NCBI GenBank assembly: GCA_019115725.1
Contig: DXCY01000128.1
Location: 1-13,739 of the forward strand
DNA from: Candidatus Luteimonas excrementigallinarum
Lineage (GTDB): Bacteria > Pseudomonadota > Gammaproteobacteria > Xanthomonadales > Xanthomonadaceae
Length of the DNA stretch: 13,739 nt
Direction: 5' to 3'
Each line of letters begins with the position of its first letter. The stretch's first letter is position 1. This document shows positions 7,821-13,739 of this stretch, in pieces. A model generated the notes under the pieces. That model ran no database searches, was not told the origin of the DNA, and saw nothing but the letters and a program-made list of their open reading frames with translations. Position numbers and translations under genes: made by a program.

Positions 7821-8868
7821 GCCGAACGGCGGGAAAAAGCAGCATTGCGTCGCCATAGGAGAAGAAGCGGTAGCGCTGCGCGACCGCGTGCGCGTAGGCC
7901 TCCAGCACCCGCTCCTTGCCCGCGAACGCCGACACCAGCATCAGCAGCGTCGACTCGGGCAGGTGGAAGTTGGTCAGCAGCGCATCCACGCTGCGGATCC
8001 GGTAACCGGGGAAGATGAAGATCCGGGTTTCGCCCGAGAACGGATGCAGTTCGGCCTCGCCTGCCGCATCGGTGCGCATCGCGCTCTCCAGTGCGCGCAC
8101 CACGGTGGTGCCCACCGCGATCACCCGCCCGCCGGCCTCGCGGGTCCGGCGGATCCGGGCCACCAGCTCCGCGCCCACGTTCAGCCACTCGCTGTGCATG
8201 CGGTGCGCGTGCACGTCATCAACCCGCATCGGCAGGAATGTGCCGGCACCCACGTGCAGGGTGACATGCCCGAACTCCACCCCGCGGGCGCGCAGCGCTT
8301 CCAGCAGCGGCTCGTCGAAGTGCAGGCCCGCGGTAGGGGCTGCCACGGCGCCGGCCTGGCGGGCAAACACGGTCTGGTAGCGCTCGGCATCGTCCTGCCC
8401 CGGCGCCCGCTGGATATAGGGCGGCAGCGGCATCCGCCCGGCGTGCAGCAACCACGGCTCCAGCGCTTCAGGCAGCTCGAAGCGCAGCAGGTAGAAGCCG
8501 CCATCGCGCTCCAGCACCTCGGCGCGGCCGCCGGCATCCAGATCGATCAGCGATCCCGGCCGGGGCGGCTTGCTCGCCCGCAGCTGGGCGCGGGCCTGCG
8601 ACTCGGACAGCACCCGCTCGATCAGGATCTCCACCCTGCCCCCGCTCTCCTTGTGCCCGAACAGGCGCGCGGGGATGACCCGGGTGTCGTTGAACACCAG
8701 CAGATCGCCGGGCTGCAGCAGATCGGGCAGCCCGTTGACGTGACGGTCCTCGAACGCCCCCGCCCCGGCGGGCGGCACCAGCAGCAGCCGGCTGGCGGAG
8801 CGCTGTGCCAGCGGCTCCTGGGCGATCAGTTCCGGCGGCAATGGATAGTGGAAATCGGATTTCTTCAA
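7816..8868 (-). CDS. queA: S-adenosylmethionine:tRNA ribosyltransferase-isomerase
   Basis: QueA transfers and isomerises the ribosyl part of SAM onto preQ1 in tRNA, giving epoxyqueuosine, the step after Tgt. The 350-residue product (family about 350-360) has NDTRVIPARL at 60-69, GRMPLPPYI at 144-152, QTVFA at 165-169, GAVAAPTAGLHF at 173-184, VTLHVGAGTF at 202-211, AVGTTVVRALES at 251-262 and LTNFHLP at 298-304. The start codon is TTG. MKKSDFHY is the typical family N-terminus and no in-frame ATG lies just upstream. Only a weak GGA is found 8 bases before it, and a REP hairpin begins 12 bases upstream. Its stop codon lies in the Fur box. Normally next to tgt, it is here separated from it by fbpABC. 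Confidence 0.97.
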   Translation of the reverse strand: MKKSDFHYPLPPELIAQEPLAQRSASRLLLVPPAGAGAFEDRHVNGLPDLLQPGDLLVFNDTRVIPARLFGHKESGGRVEILIERVLSESQARAQLRASKPPRPGSLIDLDAGGRAEVLERDGGFYLLRFELPEALEPWLLHAGRMPLPPYIQRAPGQDDAERYQTVFARQAGAVAAPTAGLHFDEPLLEALRARGVEFGHVTLHVGAGTFLPMRVDDVHAHRMHSEWLNVGAELVARIRRTREAGGRVIAVGTTVVRALESAMRTDAAGEAELHPFSGETRIFIFPGYRIRSVDALLTNFHLPESTLLMLVSAFAGKERVLEAYAHAVAQRYRFFSYGDAMLLFPAVRR

Positions 8869-8879
8869 AGCAGTTGTCC

Positions 8880-8950
8880 GTAGGTCGGGGCTACGCCCCC
8901 GACGCGCTGCGCATCCAGAACCCCACGCGGCGGGGGCATAGCCCCGACCA
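8880..8950. repeat. Inverted pair of GTAG-type REP palindromes between lrp-family gene and queA
   Basis: The first unit (8880-8903, plus) is GTAG plus a perfect 7-bp stem, GTCGGGG and CCCCGAC, around CTACGC. The second, read on the minus strand from 8948, has GTCGGGG, loop CTATGC and CCCCGCC, and lacks the GTAG header. The two units are near-perfect inverted copies (19 of 21 positions) separated by about 24 bases, so they can form two small hairpins or one large cruciform. This is a BIME-like arrangement. It fills most of the 87-base gap between the regulator stop and the queA start, so it may end transcription of the regulator or shape queA translation. Confidence 0.8.
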
Positions 8951-8955
8951 GCGGG

Positions 8956-9387
8956 TCAGCGCGAAAACTTGGTGGAGAGAATGATGGAGGATGTGGTGCG
9001 CTCAACGCCATCGATGGCGCCGATCCGGTCGGTCAGTACGTCCATGTCGCCCACGGTGGGCGCGGCGCCCAGCGCCACCAGATCCGAAGCCCCGCTCACC
9101 GAATGCAGCGCGCGCACCTCCGGAATCCCGTGCAGCGCGTCCACCACCGAGGCCATCTGCCGCGGCAGCACCGCGATCAGGATGTGGGCACGGATCTGCG
9201 CGCGCTCGTAGTCGTCGGCCACGCGCACGGTGTAGCCCTCGATCACCCCGCGCCGCTCCAGGCGCTCGATCCGGCTGTGTACGGTGGTGCGCGAGAGCGT
9301 CAGCCGCCGCGCGATTTCCGCCGTCGAAAGACGGGCGTTCTCGCGCAGCAGTGACAGCAGCTGTTCGTCGGCGGCGGTGAGCTTCAT
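8956..9387 (-). CDS. Lrp/AsnC-family transcriptional regulator
   Basis: This is a 143-residue DNA-binding regulator that probably senses an amino acid and controls the divergent aminotransferase gene. An N-terminal winged helix-turn-helix covers about residues 4-50, with the typical LSTAEIARRLTLSRTTVHSRIERLERRGVI pattern split between helix and recognition helix. A RAM-type ligand and oligomerisation domain covers about 65-140. The ATG at 9387 gives the standard family length. Longer in-frame extensions would run through the divergent promoter region and are rejected. It is transcribed away from the aminotransferase gene across a 184-base gap holding a palindrome. The effector is not predictable from sequence, and this is not assumed to be global Lrp. 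Confidence 0.94.
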   Translation of the reverse strand: MKLTAADEQLLSLLRENARLSTAEIARRLTLSRTTVHSRIERLERRGVIEGYTVRVADDYERAQIRAHILIAVLPRQMASVVDALHGIPEVRALHSVSGASDLVALGAAPTVGDMDVLTDRIGAIDGVERTTSSIILSTKFSR

Positions 9388-9400
9388 GGCATCCGAAAAG

Positions 9401-9417
9401 TTCGTCGTTATGACGAA
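9401..9417. promoter_or_regulatory. Palindromic candidate operator for the Lrp/AsnC regulator
   Basis: TTCGTC (9401-9406) and GACGAA (9412-9417) are perfect 6-base inverted arms around GTTAT. The size and AT-rich centre suit Lrp/AsnC operators. It starts 14 bases upstream of the regulator ATG in the divergent intergenic region. A related half-site, GCGACGATTTAAT, occurs at 9453-9465, about 50 bases away, so cooperative binding of dimers is plausible. This suggests autoregulation and control of the aminotransferase gene. Function is inferred. Confidence 0.5.
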
Positions 9418-9571
9418 ATTATGCACCAAACCGTGCAATCCATACCTTTCAAGCGACGATTTAATTTCCGACAATGGAAGGCATGCGTACCTGCGCGGGC
9501 TTTCGCCACCAGCGTACGCCGCGTCCCCTCCGGTGACGCCCCTGACACCTTTTGAACAGAGGAACACGCCC

Positions 9572-11053
9572 ATGTCCGTGATCGACACGCTTGCCCCGCT
9601 CCGCGCCCACGCTGGCGCCCGCCGCACCCCCGGCCTGGACGACGCCACCATCGAGCGCTTCGCCGCCGGCCACCCGGAGCTGGTAGAAGCCATCGACGCG
9701 GCCGCTGCCGAATACGCGCTGATCCGCGCCGAACAGCCGGAGCTGCTGGACCTGGATGAAAACCAGCAGATCGAAAAGACCCAGGCCGATTTCGTCAACT
9801 TCTACCCGCAGGACGGGGTGAACCCGTACGTGGCCCTGACCGCCCGCGGCCCGTGGATCGTGACCCTCAAGGGCGCGGTGCTCTACGACACCGGCGGCTA
9901 CGGCATGCTCGGCTTCGGCCACGCCCCGCAGCCGGTGATCGATGCCATGTCCAAGCCCCAGGCGCTGGCCAACATCATGACCCCGAGCGTTGCCCAGATG
10001 CGCCTGGCCCAGGCCCTGCGCAACGAGATCGGCCACACCCGCGGCGGCTGCCCGTTCACCGCTTTCATGTGTCTGAACTCCGGCTCGGAGTCAGTCTCGC
10101 TGGCCGCGCGCATCGCTGACACCAACGCCAAGACCATGACCGACCCGGGTGCCCGCCACGCCGGCCGCGCGGTCAAGCGCCTGGTGGTCAAGGGCGCATT
10201 CCACGGCCGCACCGAGGCCCCGGCGCTGTACTCCGACTCCACCCGCAAGGCCTACGAAGGCGCGCTGGCCAGCTACCGCACCGAGGACAGCGTGCTGGTG
10301 ATCCAGCCCTACGACCTGACCGCGTTGAAGCAGGCCTTCGCCGATGCCGATGCCAACGGCTGGTTCATCGAGGCGATGTTCCTGGAGCCGGTCATGGGCG
10401 AAGGCGATCCGGGCCGCAGCGTGCCGCCGGAGTTCTACGCCGCCGCCCGCGAGCTGACGAAGGCGCACGGCTCGCTGCTGCTGGTCGACTCCATCCAGGC
10501 CGGCCTGCGCGCCACCGGCATGCTGTCGATCGTTGATTACCCGGGCTTTGAGAACCAGGAAGCCCCGGACATGGAAACCTATTCCAAGGCCCTCAACGCC
10601 GGCCAGTTCCCGCTGTCGGTGCTGGCGGTCAACGAGCGCGCCGCGGGCATCTACAAGCGCGGCACCTATGGCAACACCATGACCGCCAACCCGCGCGCCG
10701 CCGATGTCGGCTCTGCCGTGCTGGGCATGGTGACCCCGCAGGTGCGGGCCAACATCCAGCAGCGTGGCCGCCAGGCGGTCGAGAAGCTGGAAGCGCTGAA
10801 GGCCGAGCTGGGCGGGCTGATCACCAAGGTCCAGGGCACCGGCCTGCTGTTCTCCTGCGAGCTGTCGCCGGAATTCAAGGGCTATGGCGCAGGCTCGAGC
10901 GAGGAGTGGCTGCGCGAGAACGGCCTGGGCGTGATCCATGGCGGCGAGAACTCGCTGCGCTTCACCCCGCGCTTTGAAATGGGCGAAGACGAACTCGACC
11001 TGCTGGTCGATATGGTCCGCCGCGTCCTCAAGGAAGGTCCGCGCAAGGGCTGA
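9572..11053 (+). CDS. Class III PLP-dependent aminotransferase, substrate unknown
   Basis: This is a 493-residue fold-type I aminotransferase of class III, the group of GABA, ornithine and lysine omega-aminotransferases. It has a long N-terminal part (about 90 residues) before the core. The core shows NSGSES at 169-174, AFHGRT at 209-214, LEPVMGEGD at 271-279, Asp306 in VDSIQAG (contacts the pyridine nitrogen) and the PLP Lys339 in YSKAL. The usual DEVQ is replaced by DSIQ, marking a divergent branch. The ATG at 9572 has AGAGGA about nine bases upstream. The divergent Lrp/AsnC gene suggests control by an amino acid, perhaps its substrate. Lysine or another omega-amino acid is possible, but the sequence does not decide. 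Confidence 0.9.
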   Translation: MSVIDTLAPLRAHAGARRTPGLDDATIERFAAGHPELVEAIDAAAAEYALIRAEQPELLDLDENQQIEKTQADFVNFYPQDGVNPYVALTARGPWIVTLKGAVLYDTGGYGMLGFGHAPQPVIDAMSKPQALANIMTPSVAQMRLAQALRNEIGHTRGGCPFTAFMCLNSGSESVSLAARIADTNAKTMTDPGARHAGRAVKRLVVKGAFHGRTEAPALYSDSTRKAYEGALASYRTEDSVLVIQPYDLTALKQAFADADANGWFIEAMFLEPVMGEGDPGRSVPPEFYAAARELTKAHGSLLLVDSIQAGLRATGMLSIVDYPGFENQEAPDMETYSKALNAGQFPLSVLAVNERAAGIYKRGTYGNTMTANPRAADVGSAVLGMVTPQVRANIQQRGRQAVEKLEALKAELGGLITKVQGTGLLFSCELSPEFKGYGAGSSEEWLRENGLGVIHGGENSLRFTPRFEMGEDELDLLVDMVRRVLKEGPRKG

Positions 11054-11109
11054 TCCTGCCGCGCAGGCGCCTGGCCGGCCCCGCACACCGGGGCCGGCCT
11101 CCGGCAGGA
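11054..11109. terminator. Long GC stem-loop between convergent genes (probable bidirectional terminator)
   Basis: Immediately after the aminotransferase stop, TCCTGCCG (11054-11061) pairs with CGGCAGGA (11102-11109) as an outer stem. GGCCGGCCCCG (11073-11083) pairs perfectly with CGGGGCCGGCC (11089-11099) around a CACAC loop. No T-run follows, so it is not a textbook intrinsic terminator. Its position between convergent genes and its strength suggest a 3'-end or blocking role in both directions. Confidence 0.65.
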
Positions 11110-11130
11110 GCAGTGTGTCAGCGGGCCGGG

Positions 11131-11745
11131 TCAGCGAATCGGGCTGACCAGGGAGCTCCGGATCAAGGCCTGGGCCTCGGCGGCGTTGCCGAAGCCGTTG
11201 AGCTGCACCGGGCTACCGGCGGCATCGTCGGGCAGGCCCTTGTACACGCGGAAGAAGGTTTCCAGCCGCTGCCGGTCGATCCGCGACAGGTCGCCGATGT
11301 CGCGCACCGCGGCGTAATGCGGATCCACCGCATCGGTGGGCACGCCAATGATCTTGTCGTCCTCCTCGCCGCCATCGTGCATGCGCAGCACCCCGATCGG
11401 ACGGAAGCGGATGAGCACGCCCGGATGCAGCGGCGCCCGGGTGAACACCAGCGCGTCGAGCGGATCGCCGTCGCCGGCCAGGGTGCCGGGCATCGCGCCG
11501 TAATTGGCCGGATAGACCACGGGCATCGACAGGAAGCGGTCCACGTGCACCTGGCCGTCCGCATCGATCTCGTACTTGGTAAAGCTGCCCGCGGGAATCT
11601 CGACCCGCAGCAGGGCCCCGTCCTGTGCGGATGTCGCCAGTGCGGATACAGGCTGTGCGGGTTCGCCGGCCATAGCCAAGCCCGTGGCCATCAGCAATAC
11701 GGCGGCCAACATCCCGCAGGAGCGCGCCACGCGCAAAGTGATCAC
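11131..11745 (-). CDS. Family I inorganic pyrophosphatase with signal peptide (probably periplasmic)
   Basis: It hydrolyses pyrophosphate to two phosphates. The 204-residue protein has the family I core: Glu49, Lys57 and Glu59 in VEIPAGSFTKYEID, Arg70, Tyr78, NYG at 81-83, the metal motif DGDPLD at 92-97, Asp130-Lys131 and Tyr168-Lys169 in RVYKG. Ahead of the core is a signal-peptide-like N-terminus with arginines at 5 and 8, a hydrophobic stretch and AMA before Gly27, whereas housekeeping PPases are cytoplasmic and begin close to the core. The start is GTG, overlapping the phosphoesterase stop as GTGA. A later ATG (11712) would lose the positive residues. It probably releases phosphate outside the cytoplasm with the upstream phosphohydrolases. 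Confidence 0.92.
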   Translation of the reverse strand: MITLRVARSCGMLAAVLLMATGLAMAGEPAQPVSALATSAQDGALLRVEIPAGSFTKYEIDADGQVHVDRFLSMPVVYPANYGAMPGTLAGDGDPLDALVFTRAPLHPGVLIRFRPIGVLRMHDGGEEDDKIIGVPTDAVDPHYAAVRDIGDLSRIDRQRLETFFRVYKGLPDDAAGSPVQLNGFGNAAEAQALIRSSLVSPIR

Positions 11746-13163
11746 TCCCAGCAGCGGTCGGCGCGGCCCTTGAGGGTCGCGGGGCGGGGGCAGTCGCGCT
11801 GTTCAATGCGGTCGTCGCCCTGCTCAACCACGTGGCGTCCGCCGGCGCGGGTACCGGTGAGCGAGAACGCGTCGTACAGGCGCCCGGTCACGGTGCGCGC
11901 CTCGTAGGACAGCACGCCATCCTCGATCCGGACCACCTGGAACAGCTGCGTGTCCTCGGCCACCGGTTCCATCGTGACGCGGGCCTCGGGTGAGAGCCGG
12001 TACTGCTTGGCACCGACCACGCTCACCAGGTATTGCGGCGTGCCCTGCCCTTCCACCAGACCGCCGCGACGGCCGTACACGTGGTCATGGCCCTGCAGCA
12101 CCAGGTCCACGCGGTGACGCTCGAGCACCGGCAGCACCTGCTCGCGCAGCAGCACATTGTCGCGGTCCTGGCGCGGCGAGAACATCGGCTGGTGGATGGC
12201 CACCACCAGCCACTCCGGTGGATCATCGGACAGCACGCGGTCCAGCCACGCGGCCTGCGCCGCGGCGGTGCCCAGATCCAGCGCCGAGGTGCCGTCCAGC
12301 ACCACGAAGCGCGTATCGTGCATGTCGAACCAGTAGCTGGTCGCCTCCGCGCCCGGTGCGCCGTTGTCCGGCAGCGCATACACGTGCGGCCAGTGGGCGC
12401 CCAGCACGCGGCGCTCCTGCGGCGTGTCCTCGAACTCCTTGCCGTACTCGTGGTTGCCGGCCACCGGGGCCACCAGCATGGTGGCGGTCACCGGATCAAC
12501 CGCGTCGAACCACTCGCCCCACTCGCTGTCATCCTCGCCGTCGCCGCCACTGACCTGGTCGCCGGTGAACAGCGCCAGCCGCGCCCGCGGCGCATGGCGC
12601 AGGGCCTCCAGGATCGCGCGGGTGGAGTGGCTGGCGTTCTTGTTCTGGGTATCGGCGAAGTACAGGAATTCCAGCGGCTGGCCGGCCACGCCGGCGGTGC
12701 GCAGCTGCCGCCACGGGCTCCACCAGCCATTGGCGCCCTGCACCCGGAAGGCGTACAGCGTGTCCGGCGCCAGGCCGTCCACGTCGACCCGATGCTGGTA
12801 GCCGGCGCCGGTGTCCGCCTCCAGCCGGGTACTGCGCGCGGCAAGACGCCGCGGCGTGCCGAGGTCGGGCGAATCCCCGGCCACCGCGATCTCCAGCACC
12901 GGCTGCTCGATGGCCAGCGATGTGCGCCAGGCCACCTGGAAACCGTGCGCGGGATCGGCTGCAGGAGTCGCGATGATCCTGTCCGGCTGCGCCGCAGGGG
13001 CATAGCGCAGGTCGCCCGGCGGCACGAGGACATTGGGCTCCAGCTGCCGCGTCGGAGGTAAGGCGGCTGTGTCGGCAAGCGCCAGGCCCGGAACACCAAG
13101 CAGGCCCGCCAGCACCAGTGCCGCCAAGCCGTGATTCACCGCACGCAGGGCACAGCGCTTCAT
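11742..13163 (-). CDS. Exported calcineurin-like metallophosphoesterase, purple-acid-phosphatase-like
   Basis: The 473-residue protein has an N-terminal signal peptide (MKRCALRAVN..., cleavage likely after ALA at about 30), a beta-sandwich region at about 70-155 resembling the PAP N-terminal domain, and a metallophosphoesterase domain from about 165 to 390. Metal-site motifs are FADTQ (Asp171), GDQVSGG (Asp202), GNHE at 237-240, HQP (His324) and GHDH at 358-361. DTQ replaces the common DxH. The ATG at 13163 has AGGAG at 13172-13176, eight bases upstream, so the GTG three codons earlier is rejected. The start overlaps the upstream phytase-like stop as ATGA, and the stop overlaps the pyrophosphatase start as GTGA. 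The substrate is unknown; a phosphate ester is expected. Confidence 0.9.
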   Translation of the reverse strand: MKRCALRAVNHGLAALVLAGLLGVPGLALADTAALPPTRQLEPNVLVPPGDLRYAPAAQPDRIIATPAADPAHGFQVAWRTSLAIEQPVLEIAVAGDSPDLGTPRRLAARSTRLEADTGAGYQHRVDVDGLAPDTLYAFRVQGANGWWSPWRQLRTAGVAGQPLEFLYFADTQNKNASHSTRAILEALRHAPRARLALFTGDQVSGGDGEDDSEWGEWFDAVDPVTATMLVAPVAGNHEYGKEFEDTPQERRVLGAHWPHVYALPDNGAPGAEATSYWFDMHDTRFVVLDGTSALDLGTAAAQAAWLDRVLSDDPPEWLVVAIHQPMFSPRQDRDNVLLREQVLPVLERHRVDLVLQGHDHVYGRRGGLVEGQGTPQYLVSVVGAKQYRLSPEARVTMEPVAEDTQLFQVVRIEDGVLSYEARTVTGRLYDAFSLTGTRAGGRHVVEQGDDRIEQRDCPRPATLKGRADRCWE

Positions 13164-13739
13164 CGCGGACACTCCTGCAATCCCAGGCCCACCGCAATCC
13201 CGCGCCAGTCGATGGCCACCATGCCCTGGTCGTCGTGCACCGCATACAGCACACCCGCCGGGAATCGCAGCGTGGGCTGGTCGTGCAACCAGATGCCATC
13301 AGTGTTGGCCACGGTGGTGCCAGTGAACGCCCCAACATGTTCCAGGCTGAGCCTGTCGAACAGGTGGAACGTGGTCCGGTCACGGCCCTGGGCGGTGGTG
13401 ATCCACCAGCCGCCGCCATTGCCGCAGGTCTTGAGCATGATCCCTTCGGCCTGTGCTTCCAGCACGGTGTCGCCTACCAGCTCACCGGTGAACCTGCCTT
13501 CCAGGTCGTACACCTTGAATTCGTTGGAATAGGTTTCGTCTTCCTCGGCCACCAGCAGGCGGTTGTGGTCGGGATCGCCCCACAGCGACTCCACCACCCG
13601 CAGCGCGCCTTCGGCAGAGGTGTCGCCGAACGCGCCGAGATGTCGCGCACCGGCGTCTCCCGCTTCGGGATTGAAGGCAAAGCGGTGCACCCGGCGATCC
13701 AGCTCCGCAAGCGGCGGCAGGATGTCTTCGCCCTCCTCG
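13160..13739 (-). CDS. Beta-propeller phytase-like protein (3' part only; runs off right edge)
   Basis: The last 192 residues are present, open at the right edge (first full codon at 13738). The fragment resembles the C-terminal blades of beta-propeller 3-phytases: repeated sheet-like units such as NRLLVAEEDE, EFKVYDLEGRFTGEL, AEGIML, NTDGIWL and FPAGVLYAVHDDQGMVAIDW, with acidic residues that could bind the calcium ions these enzymes need. Such enzymes are secreted and release phosphate from phytate. The stop overlaps the next gene's start as ATGA. The 5' end, any signal peptide and the active-site blades are outside the window. Another beta-propeller phosphoesterase is a possible alternative. 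Confidence 0.75.
   Translation of the reverse strand, partial: EEGEDILPPLAELDRRVHRFAFNPEAGDAGARHLGAFGDTSAEGALRVVESLWGDPDHNRLLVAEEDETYSNEFKVYDLEGRFTGELVGDTVLEAQAEGIMLKTCGNGGGWWITTAQGRDRTTFHLFDRLSLEHVGAFTGTTVANTDGIWLHDQPTLRFPAGVLYAVHDDQGMVAIDWRGIAVGLGLQECPR

Noticed and set aside
7737..7856. Forty-residue N-terminal extension of FbpA
   Set aside because: It would overlap the 3' end of queA and the Fur-box region and put residues in front of a normal lipoprotein signal peptide that has its own GGAG.
7888..8883. Plus-strand open frame opposite queA
   Set aside because: It is a shadow of queA, which has all its family motifs on the other strand; no separate coding signal was seen.
8869..8955. 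preQ1 riboswitch upstream of queA
   Set aside because: The hairpins here are REP palindromes also present next to tgt in another context; no preQ1-type pseudoknot with an A-rich tail was recognised.
9284..9571. Upstream extension of the aminotransferase gene
   Set aside because: It would overlap the regulator coding region and the palindrome, and the ATG at 9572 has a good Shine-Dalgarno sequence and a sensible N-terminus.
9388..9798. N-terminal extension of the Lrp/AsnC gene to 280 residues
   Set aside because: The added part would run antisense through the divergent promoter region and the start of the aminotransferase gene. The family is about 140-165 residues and begins at the ATG at 9387.
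13164..13172. GTG start of the metallophosphoesterase at 13172
   Set aside because: This GTG lies within the AGGAG-containing ribosome site that correctly precedes the ATG at 13163.
1..13739. CRISPR arrays, tRNA or rRNA genes, insertion sequences, anti-phage systems
   Set aside because: No regularly spaced repeats, tRNA-like cloverleaf, transposase or defence-type domain was seen; almost every base is assigned to a recognised gene or short intergenic gap.

Overview
The window is gene-dense, GC-rich DNA, most likely from a gammaproteobacterium of the Xanthomonadaceae/Lysobacteraceae (Stenotrophomonas, Luteimonas or Lysobacter type). This is inferred from the queA–tgt–yajC–secD–secF gene order, the protein sequences, and short GTAG-headed REP palindromes of the kind known from Stenotrophomonas and Xanthomonas. 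No RNA gene, insertion sequence, CRISPR array or prophage gene was seen.

Region 1 (1-8868, all minus strand) is a queuosine/Sec cluster: queA, then tgt, yajC, secD and the start of secF (cut by the left edge). It is interrupted between queA and tgt by a complete fbpABC-type ferric-iron ABC importer: a lipoprotein binding protein, a fused double permease and an ATPase. The ATPase starts with GTG overlapping the permease stop (GTGA), and tgt starts inside the ATPase stop (ATGA), so a tRNA-modification gene is fused to the end of an iron operon. A good Fur-box match (14 of 19) with an embedded -10-like hexamer lies in front of fbpA and overlaps the queA stop codon. A separate extended -10-like site may drive yajC-secDF.

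Region 2 (8869-11130) holds an Lrp/AsnC regulator (minus) divergent from a class III PLP aminotransferase (plus), with a perfect 6+6 palindrome between them as a candidate operator. The aminotransferase has an unusual DSIQ in place of the common DEVQ, and its substrate is unknown. A strong GC hairpin separates it from the convergent genes beyond.

Region 3 (11131-13739, minus) is a run of three apparently exported phosphohydrolases: a beta-propeller phytase-like protein (cut by the right edge), a calcineurin-like phosphoesterase with a signal peptide, and a family I inorganic pyrophosphatase with a signal peptide. They are joined by ATGA and GTGA overlaps and look like an extracytoplasmic phosphate-scavenging operon.

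Three REP palindromes occur. One supplies the tgt stop codon, and an inverted pair sits just upstream of the TTG start of queA. No wholly new system was recognised. The most distinctive points are the iron operon captured inside the queuosine/Sec cluster and the exported phosphatase trio.
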